NCBI GenBank assembly: GCA_937897495.1
Contig: CALCBL010000366.1
Span: 1-5,534 of the forward strand
Direction of reading: 5' to 3'
DNA from: an uncultured Burkholderiales bacterium
Lineage (GTDB): Bacteria > Pseudomonadota > Gammaproteobacteria > Burkholderiales > Burkholderiaceae_C
Length of the DNA stretch: 5,534 nucleotides
Shown here: positions 1-5,534 of the stretch, one piece after another
Position numbering within the stretch: the stretch's first letter is position 1
Layout of the letters: every line of letters begins with the position of its first letter
The notes under the pieces: model-generated
What the model saw: only the letters and a program-made list of their open reading frames with translations
Database searches by the model: none
Told to the model about the DNA's origin: nothing
Position numbers and translations under genes: made by a program

Positions 1-137
1 AGCATGCGCTCAAAAGCATCCGCACTTGCGAATGACTCGCTCATCAGTCGTCGCGAACGCAGCAACCAAGCCATCGCGTCACGAACACTGGCATCGTCAT
101 CAACAATGAAAACACAGGCGTTCAGGGCAGGTTGCAT
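1..137 (-). CDS. dctR: FixJ/DctR-type response regulator, N-terminal fragment cut by window edge
   Basis: ATG at 137-135 opens a frame that runs off the window after 45 codons plus two bases. The visible protein reads MQPALNACVFIVDDDASVRD and continues AMAWLLRSRRLMSESFASAD, then AFERM. The first beta strand VFIV followed by the acidic triad DDD (residues 13-15) and the helix SVRDAMAWLLRS is the standard start of a CheY-like receiver domain, in the form usual for FixJ/NarL-class regulators. The phospho-accepting Asp (normally near residue 55) and the expected LuxR-type helix-turn-helix lie beyond the edge. The start is well fixed: an in-frame TAA at 149-147 lies only three codons upstream, with no other start codon between. 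It begins 19 bases after the kinase stop, so it is almost certainly the kinase's cognate partner. No strong ribosome binding site is visible, which suggests translation helped by coupling. Receiver identity is secure; the dctR name depends on the kinase assignment and on the unseen output domain. Confidence 0.85.
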   Translation of the reverse strand, partial: MQPALNACVFIVDDDASVRDAMAWLLRSRRLMSESFASADAFERM

Positions 138-156
138 TGATAGATTTTAGCGTTGC

Positions 157-2217
157 TCACAGCTCAGGGGCTGTGGGAAGGGTAAAGCGAAACAGGGTGC
201 CACAGGGCTCTTGTGCTTCGAACTCCAAGTGACCGCCGTGTTGCTCGACAACGGTTCGGCAAAGACTGAGGCCCAGGCCCATGCCTTCTGCCTTGGTGGT
301 GAAGAAGGGCGTGAACAATTGCTGCGCAATGTCTGGCGAAATTCCGATCCCCATGTCAATGACGGAAAACTCAACCCAACCATGTGAGTCGCCAGATGTC
401 GCCCTTTTAACTTGAAGTGTGAGGAGGCGCTTGCGGCAGTTGGGGTAGTCCATGGCCTGCATGCCATTGCGCGCCAAATTCAACAAGACTTGCTCGACCA
501 TGGTTCGGTCACACAAAATAGGCGATAAGCGCTCATCCAATTTGGTTTCGATGCGAACTTGCAATTTGTGAGCTTGCAATTGCACAAGCGGCATCACAGC
601 ATCAATGATGGCCTGGGGGCTGACGATTTCTCTGTCTTGGTCACGCCGCCTGACGAAATCATGAACGCTGTTAATGACTTTGCCAGCACGCCCTGCTTGC
701 TCAGAAATTCTTTCAAAGGCCATTTGAAGATCGCTCAATGGCGGGGGCGTGTCGCTGAATTCAGGCTGCCGCATCAGGTTTAAAGAACCCGTTGCATAGC
801 TTGAAATGGCGGCCAGCGGTTGGTTCAACTCATGGCTTAAAAGTGAAGCCATCTCACCCACCGTCGCCAGTCGTGCAGTGGCCTGCAGGCGCTCTTGACT
901 AGAGCGTGAAAGCTCTTCAATGCGGCGTTGTTCGCTGATGTCCAAAAATGCACTCATCCAACCGGTTTGCTGCCCCAAGACATTGATCAAGGGGGCTTCA
1001 AAAATAAGGACCGGAAAACGCGAACCGTCTTTTCTCACAAAAACCGACTCAAAACCTTCACGCGGTGGTGAATTGCCAGCCAATCTAACCGCTTGACGCT
1101 GTTGATACTCCCCAACCATTTCGGGCGGCCAATAGGGCATGGGTGCCGACCTTCCTAGAAGTTGCTCGGCATCAAACCCCACCATCTGACAAAACGCGGG
1201 ATTCACATACGTGATTCGACCTTTCAAATCTCGCGCACGCAAACCCGTGACCAAGGAGTCTTCCATGGCTTTTCGAAAGGCCAGCGCATCGGCCAAGTCG
1301 CGTTCCGCTTTAAGTCGGCGCCGAGAATCTTTCACCAGCAAAACCAAAACAGAAACCAAGGCAATCGACATCGCCAAGACCAAGGCAGGCAAGATGTTTG
1401 GAAACCGATCTGGTGCAGCGCGCCGACCATCCATTCGAAGCATCAGCGTGTTGCCAGGCAAGTCCAATAACTGAGTTGCAGTGAACAGCCGTTTGGCGCG
1501 TGGCAAAGTACCGTGAACGGCCAGTCGCGTGCCATCGGGCTCAATGAAAGAAATTTCATTGCGACGACCATAGGTCTCGCCCAACTCTGTGGCCAGAACT
1601 TCTTGAAGCCCGTAAGTTAAAAGCGTAAAGCCGACGGCACGCCCCTGCACGAGAACAGGCAGGCACATTTCCATCACCTCTAAACCAATGCCATTGGCTT
1701 GTGGCACAAAGTAACTTCGCGAATAGGCGGGGCCATTAAGGCGCTTAGAACGCAAACACGTTTGAACGATTTCGGCCTGCTCATTCTTGCGCGTTTGATC
1801 GTCAAACAAAGTTGGCTTAAATGGAGAGACGGAGGCATCTAAGATCAAGCCTTGCAGATCTCTTCTTTCAACGCGAAGCCAAGCCCTGTTTTGACTCAAC
1901 AGAAGTGGCACTTCTGCTTGCCATAATTTGGAGGGCAGCGACTTAAGCTGTAAGGTTTGCAGGCTCACAATGTGCCTGCTGAAACCATTGCGAATGTCCG
2001 TCACGGCATCTGCCGTATCACGGTCTAATTCCGCCTGATATTGACTGGCCTCATACCGACCCGCAAGCCAAACCAAGGTCACCAAAAGCGCAACGACCAG
2101 TCCAAACAAGGCAAGCCACAATGAAAAGCGACGGTCGGTAAATGAGCGCGTGGCAGATTTGAAAAAGGTCCACAGAAGATGCGTGTTTTGCAGCGGTAAA
2201 GAGTCGGTTGGCGTCAT
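157..2217 (-). CDS. dctS: Membrane-bound PAS sensor histidine kinase, DctS-like
   Basis: Complete protein of 686 residues from ATG 2217, ending at TGA 159-157. A TTG six bases upstream (2223) is in frame and would add two residues; ATG is preferred, but neither start has a clear Shine-Dalgarno sequence. Order of parts (ATG numbering): short cytoplasmic tail; membrane segment about 33-52 (LWLALFGLVVALLVTLVWLA); periplasmic sensor region about 55-273 with two cysteines (154, 185); second membrane segment about 275-295; charged, probably coiled-coil linker; PAS domain about 318-430 ending in a PAC-like FLDISEQRR; HisKA with the H-box SHELNQPL, phospho-accepting His462 (codon 834-832); HATPase_c with N-box NLARNGMQAM (Asn584), G1 DMGIGI, F-box FTPFF and G2 GMGLGLSL. 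All catalytic boxes are present, so it should be an active kinase. No receiver is fused; the next gene supplies it. Architecture, length and gene order match Rhodobacter capsulatus DctS, which controls C4-dicarboxylate uptake by the DctPQM TRAP transporter. The kinase call is near certain; the dctS name and ligand are inferred. A FixL- or TtrS-like role is the alternative. Confidence 0.9.
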   Translation of the reverse strand: MTPTDSLPLQNTHLLWTFFKSATRSFTDRRFSLWLALFGLVVALLVTLVWLAGRYEASQYQAELDRDTADAVTDIRNGFSRHIVSLQTLQLKSLPSKLWQAEVPLLLSQNRAWLRVERRDLQGLILDASVSPFKPTLFDDQTRKNEQAEIVQTCLRSKRLNGPAYSRSYFVPQANGIGLEVMEMCLPVLVQGRAVGFTLLTYGLQEVLATELGETYGRRNEISFIEPDGTRLAVHGTLPRAKRLFTATQLLDLPGNTLMLRMDGRRAAPDRFPNILPALVLAMSIALVSVLVLLVKDSRRRLKAERDLADALAFRKAMEDSLVTGLRARDLKGRITYVNPAFCQMVGFDAEQLLGRSAPMPYWPPEMVGEYQQRQAVRLAGNSPPREGFESVFVRKDGSRFPVLIFEAPLINVLGQQTGWMSAFLDISEQRRIEELSRSSQERLQATARLATVGEMASLLSHELNQPLAAISSYATGSLNLMRQPEFSDTPPPLSDLQMAFERISEQAGRAGKVINSVHDFVRRRDQDREIVSPQAIIDAVMPLVQLQAHKLQVRIETKLDERLSPILCDRTMVEQVLLNLARNGMQAMDYPNCRKRLLTLQVKRATSGDSHGWVEFSVIDMGIGISPDIAQQLFTPFFTTKAEGMGLGLSLCRTVVEQHGGHLEFEAQEPCGTLFRFTLPTAPEL

Positions 2218-2237
2218 GAGCAAAACACGCGCAAGGC

Positions 2238-5200
2238 TTAAGGTGCAACAGCGGTGGCTGCAACTTTGGTCACCTTAGGGTCGCTCCAAGTGCCGTCAAT
2301 TAAGAACTCTTGGGAGTTGACTCGGCTTAGCGGCTGCTTGAGAATCAGTTGCGCCAAGAAAGTGCTTAAACCAATGGCAGGGTTCAGGGCAATACCCGCC
2401 AGCAATGAAGCGGTGCCCGCATCCACTTCGGGCAAGATCAGGACGCGCAAGTTTTGAGTTTCTCTTTCAATGTCCGAGCTGCCATCCATTTGCACAACTG
2501 CATTGACGCCCTTCATTTGCAGATTGCGTGTGCTGGCAATGCCTTGTTGAATCAACACGTCCCCGCGGACTGTATCAAAGGCAAACCCCGCACTGAACAC
2601 ATCTCTGAAATCAAACAACAAACGCCGCGGCAGAGCTTGCAGGCTTAAGACCCCCAACAGCTTGGCAACACCGGGCTCAGCTTGAAGGAACTGCCCACGT
2701 CCGATGTTCACATTGAAGCGGCCGCCCAAGCTTGGGTAATGCAAGGTCATGGGAGAGCCTTGCCAATTGACTTGTCCTTCTAACTTGCCAGCGCCTCCGC
2801 GCAGTGCGTCTTTGGTCCCTAAGCGAGTCAACAAATCACCCGCATCAGAAACGTCCAGTCGAAAATTCATTTCTGTGCGAGCCTGTTGCGAGCCATCTTT
2901 TGAAGTGACCCATCTGCCACTTGCTTTGAAGCTGGCTTCAGGTAGGGTGATGTTGAGCTTGTTCAAACGCCATTCACCGCTGGCTGTATTGCGTGGAAGT
3001 GACGTTTCTGTGTTCACCGCCTCTATTTCAACGCGCCCCAATTTTTTGCCGCGCAGCTCAAGGTCCTCCACCACAATGTCCAGTGCAGGAATGCTTAAAG
3101 GAGAGTCCTCTAACAATGACTCCACTGTTTGATCGGCCGAAGGCGGCAAACTTAAGCGCGCTAAACGCGCATAAATGCGCCCCGCATTTTGGTTGTTGGG
3201 CTGCCGGTATTCCAAATAACCACTGAACTCTTTGGCATCTAAATTGGATCGCCATACAGAGCCTTCGCGCGAGCCGCTGACCAAGACATTGCGTAGCTGA
3301 CGACCTTGCACCATGACCTCGTTGGCTTTCAGCGTCATCCGAGTTGGCAGGTAGCTTTGCGCTGCAGCGCTCAGGGCGGAGCTTTGAGCTGGACGCCAAG
3401 CGGGGCTTGACTTTGGTGGCGACAGCACTTGCACCCAGTCGTCTACAGAAAAAGATGGCAAATTGAAAGAAGCCGTCACACCGGTCTCGGCGAGCGCAAC
3501 GCCAGGTGTCGCAAAGTTTTCTCCGACCTGCCAGCGGCCCTGAATAACGCGCGGATCAGCCCCACTCACATCGCGCAAATAAGTGGCCGACAAAGAACGC
3601 CCCCATGTCAGTTGGAGTTGATCGCGCAAAGCCTTGCTAGTGCTGGAGGTGCTGACGCTTTGAACTGTGTTTTCAAACTTGAAAGCCACCTGTTCATCGG
3701 CTTTTTTGTGAAGCGGTGTTGGCAAATTCAAGGCCAAGCCTTGAAGTTGCGACTGAATGCTCAATTCGCTTTGTCCGCCTTTAAAACCTAGACTTGCCGT
3801 GTAGTTGCTAGCGCCATTGGCATGCTGCGCAAGCAAGCTGAGCGCAGGAATTTCTTTGGCTTGTCGCAAGCCATTGGCGGTGACTTGCCCTTGAATGCGA
3901 ATGAGCGGGTTGGCTTCTGTGCTGCGCGGCGCAAGCTTACGAGTACCGCCCTCTAGCTTAATGGGGCCGCCTAAAAACTGCGCGTTGATGCCCGCCAAAT
4001 TGAAGCCAGCCTCAGTGAACTGAATGCTGCCCTGTGCTCTTTCAAAAACGGGCAACACGGACTGCATGCGAATGTCATTGCCACTCAGTGCCACGCTACC
4101 TTGAAGGCTTGTTTTTTCAAGATCAGCTAAGGGCAAGGACATTTTCAAGCGCGTCGTCAATGTACCGGTGCTGCTGGCTTGCTCCAAAGCGCCACTCAGC
4201 ATGTTGCTGACAGGTGAAAGTCGCAGTTCATTCAAGACAACACTGGCGCTGGCCTTAGATTCTCCTTGAACGTTCACAATCACGGGGCCTTTGAGGCTGG
4301 GTATTTCAGCTTTGATTTGCGTGAAGGGCATGTTGCCCCATTTGCCCGATGCACCATTGACTTTGAAGTTAAGTCGGTCAAATACGATGTCACCATTGAC
4401 GTTGTTCATGATCGGCCAAAGGCCCGCGGTGCTGGCATTGCGATTTGCCGTGTTGGGGCTTGCCGGTGGAACGTAAGCGTATTGAACCTCTTTGACCTTG
4501 CCGGCCAATCTAAACTCGCCTTCTTTGGGGTTTGCAAAGGGCAGCTTTTTCAAATCGCCCTTGATTTTGACGCCAACGCCTTGAAGGCTACCTTGTAAAA
4601 CGGAGTCGCGCACATAGTAGCGAACACTTTGTGAAATGTTCAAGGGCAGGTATCGGTGAACACGCGAAGCATCGCCCTGTTGAATGTTGCCCTGCAAATC
4701 CAAAATACCCAAACTGTCAGCAAGCGGACTGGGCTTCCAACTGCCTTTGAAATCACCCTTGACATCGGCATTGCTTAAGCTCAATTGCCACTCAGGAACC
4801 AAAAGCTCATTGTTTTGATGCTGCCACTTGATGCTTGCCTGCAGCTTATCCAAGGGGATGCGTGGATCTTCAAGAACACGATTAATTTGCAGCGCCCCTT
4901 TTTGAATCGAAGCATTGGCACGGCCACCTTCTGCATTCATGTCAAAGCTGATGTTGGCATTCTCAATGCCTGGCCAATTTTCGGAAGACGTGCCTGGCTT
5001 GCCACCCTCAAAATAGAAGTTATCAACGCGGCCGTTGGCCGCTTTGACTTGGTATGTTTTGTCTTGGCCTGTGTTTTTTTCGGTCCACTCGATGTGCAGC
5101 GGGTTGACCAAACCACTGACTTTGTGGGCCAGCAAGGTTTGCCTGGCGGAATCTGGCAAAGGCAATTGGAGTGCAATGCTTCGAAGAGCGAGTAAATCTA

Positions 5201-5534
5201 ATTGATCGCCATGAAAACGACCTTGTGCGCTCGCGCCCTTGTCCGATTCTGAATAAGAAAGGCTGATGTTGCCACCAGGCCAATGCAAACCATCGGTGGT
5301 ATCAAATTGCAAGCCCTCGGTTGAAAAATCAAAGCCATTGGCCATAGGCTTGAACGACACACGTCCAGCGATGCTCTTGAAAGACAGGCCTTCTAATTCG
5401 GGGTTGAGCTGCGCTTTGGCATTTTCCAGCGCCAGATCAGCCGTGGCCTGTTGAATCTTGCCATGGTTTAAATCAAGCCACATGCGCAAGGCGCCTTGGC
5501 CCTGTGTGGCGTTGACATTCAAAGGCAGGTGGGG
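2238..5534 (-). CDS. yhdP: YhdP family (TIGR02099, AsmA-like) envelope phospholipid transport protein, N-terminus missing
   Basis: The reading frame is open to the window edge (first visible codons read P-H-L-P-L-N-V-N) and ends at TAA 2240-2238, giving 1,098 visible residues. E. coli YhdP has about 1,270 and betaproteobacterial members are often longer, so a few hundred N-terminal residues, including the expected inner-membrane anchor, lie outside; the TTG at 5522 is not the real start. The body is a long run of beta-rich AsmA/DUF3971-type segments with many alternating polar/hydrophobic stretches. The family's conserved C-terminal block is clear: YPSLGGRFNVNIGRGQFLQ, then EPGVAKLLGVLSLQALPRRL, FDFRDVFSAGFAFD, and a final 65 residues (about 2241-2435) starting LPEVDAGTASLLAGIALNPA and containing the GTWSDP motif. 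Known for the family: an inner-membrane-anchored periplasmic protein with a hydrophobic groove that, with TamB and YdbH, carries phospholipids to the outer membrane. No frameshift or internal stop is seen. Family assignment is firm; function in this organism is inferred. Confidence 0.95.
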   Translation of the reverse strand, partial: PHLPLNVNATQGQGALRMWLDLNHGKIQQATADLALENAKAQLNPELEGLSFKSIAGRVSFKPMANGFDFSTEGLQFDTTDGLHWPGGNISLSYSESDKGASAQGRFHGDQLDLLALRSIALQLPLPDSARQTLLAHKVSGLVNPLHIEWTEKNTGQDKTYQVKAANGRVDNFYFEGGKPGTSSENWPGIENANISFDMNAEGGRANASIQKGALQINRVLEDPRIPLDKLQASIKWQHQNNELLVPEWQLSLSNADVKGDFKGSWKPSPLADSLGILDLQGNIQQGDASRVHRYLPLNISQSVRYYVRDSVLQGSLQGVGVKIKGDLKKLPFANPKEGEFRLAGKVKEVQYAYVPPASPNTANRNASTAGLWPIMNNVNGDIVFDRLNFKVNGASGKWGNMPFTQIKAEIPSLKGPVIVNVQGESKASASVVLNELRLSPVSNMLSGALEQASSTGTLTTRLKMSLPLADLEKTSLQGSVALSGNDIRMQSVLPVFERAQGSIQFTEAGFNLAGINAQFLGGPIKLEGGTRKLAPRSTEANPLIRIQGQVTANGLRQAKEIPALSLLAQHANGASNYTASLGFKGGQSELSIQSQLQGLALNLPTPLHKKADEQVAFKFENTVQSVSTSSTSKALRDQLQLTWGRSLSATYLRDVSGADPRVIQGRWQVGENFATPGVALAETGVTASFNLPSFSVDDWVQVLSPPKSSPAWRPAQSSALSAAAQSYLPTRMTLKANEVMVQGRQLRNVLVSGSREGSVWRSNLDAKEFSGYLEYRQPNNQNAGRIYARLARLSLPPSADQTVESLLEDSPLSIPALDIVVEDLELRGKKLGRVEIEAVNTETSLPRNTASGEWRLNKLNITLPEASFKASGRWVTSKDGSQQARTEMNFRLDVSDAGDLLTRLGTKDALRGGAGKLEGQVNWQGSPMTLHYPSLGGRFNVNIGRGQFLQAEPGVAKLLGVLSLQALPRRLLFDFRDVFSAGFAFDTVRGDVLIQQGIASTRNLQMKGVNAVVQMDGSSDIERETQNLRVLILPEVDAGTASLLAGIALNPAIGLSTFLAQLILKQPLSRVNSQEFLIDGTWSDPKVTKVAATAVAP

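Noticed and set aside
138..156. Possible terminator or promoter between kinase and regulator
   Set aside because: The 19-base gap holds no hairpin, T-run or -35/-10 pair.
147..467. Minus-strand open frame of 106 codons overlapping the kinase 3' end
   Set aside because: It overlaps the HATPase_c domain in another frame, and the kinase frame carries intact N, G1, F and G2 boxes; the alternative product is low-complexity and unrecognised.
558..584. Direct repeat CTTGCAATT (558-566 and 573-581) plus the palindrome TGCAATTGCA (575-584)
   Set aside because: It comes from repeated Leu-Gln codons in the kinase (VQLQAHKLQV) and is too short to mean more inside coding sequence.
2051..2263. Minus-strand open frame of 70 codons bridging the yhdP end and kinase start
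   Set aside because: Overlaps both real genes in a different frame, with no ribosome binding site or recognisable protein.
3156..3180. Overlapping inverted repeats GCGCG-CTAAA-CGCGC and GCGCAT-AA-ATGCGC
   Set aside because: They sit inside yhdP and encode the ordinary stretch RIYARLARLS. The stems are short, there is no T-tract, and Arg/Ala codons readily produce GCGC runs.
4785..5195. Plus-strand open frame of 136 codons opposite yhdP
   Set aside because: It lies wholly antisense to the clearly conserved YhdP coding sequence and its translation resembles no recognisable domain; it is a shadow frame.

Overview
The window looks like chromosomal DNA from a betaproteobacterium of the order Burkholderiales, probably a Comamonadaceae-like freshwater or soil lineage. 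This rests on protein style (a TIGR02099/YhdP-type protein and a PAS histidine kinase with a FixJ-type regulator) and moderate GC. It is inference, since no rRNA or other marker gene is present. All three genes lie on the minus strand, so transcription runs from high to low coordinates, and coding density is close to 100%.

Layout in the direction of transcription: (1) 5534-2238, the C-terminal ~1,098 residues of a YhdP/AsmA-like envelope protein; its N-terminus lies beyond the window. (2) After a 20-base gap, 2217-157, a complete membrane-bound PAS sensor histidine kinase resembling DctS. (3) After a 19-base gap, 137-1, the first 45 residues of a FixJ/DctR-type response regulator, cut by the window edge.

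The kinase and regulator form a cognate two-component pair. By analogy with Rhodobacter DctS-DctR, the kinase would read an extracytoplasmic ligand, possibly a C4-dicarboxylate or other organic acid, and phosphorylate the regulator, which would control genes outside the window. The YhdP-like protein belongs to a family that helps move phospholipids from the inner to the outer membrane. It is probably a neighbour by operon packing rather than part of the signalling circuit. Gaps are too short for an ordinary promoter or terminator, so co-transcription is plausible, although a promoter inside the 3' end of yhdP cannot be excluded.

No RNA gene, mobile element, CRISPR array, significant repeat or clear terminator was seen. 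There are no gene-free stretches over 300 bases. I found no convincing evidence of an undescribed system; the findings below are modest points.
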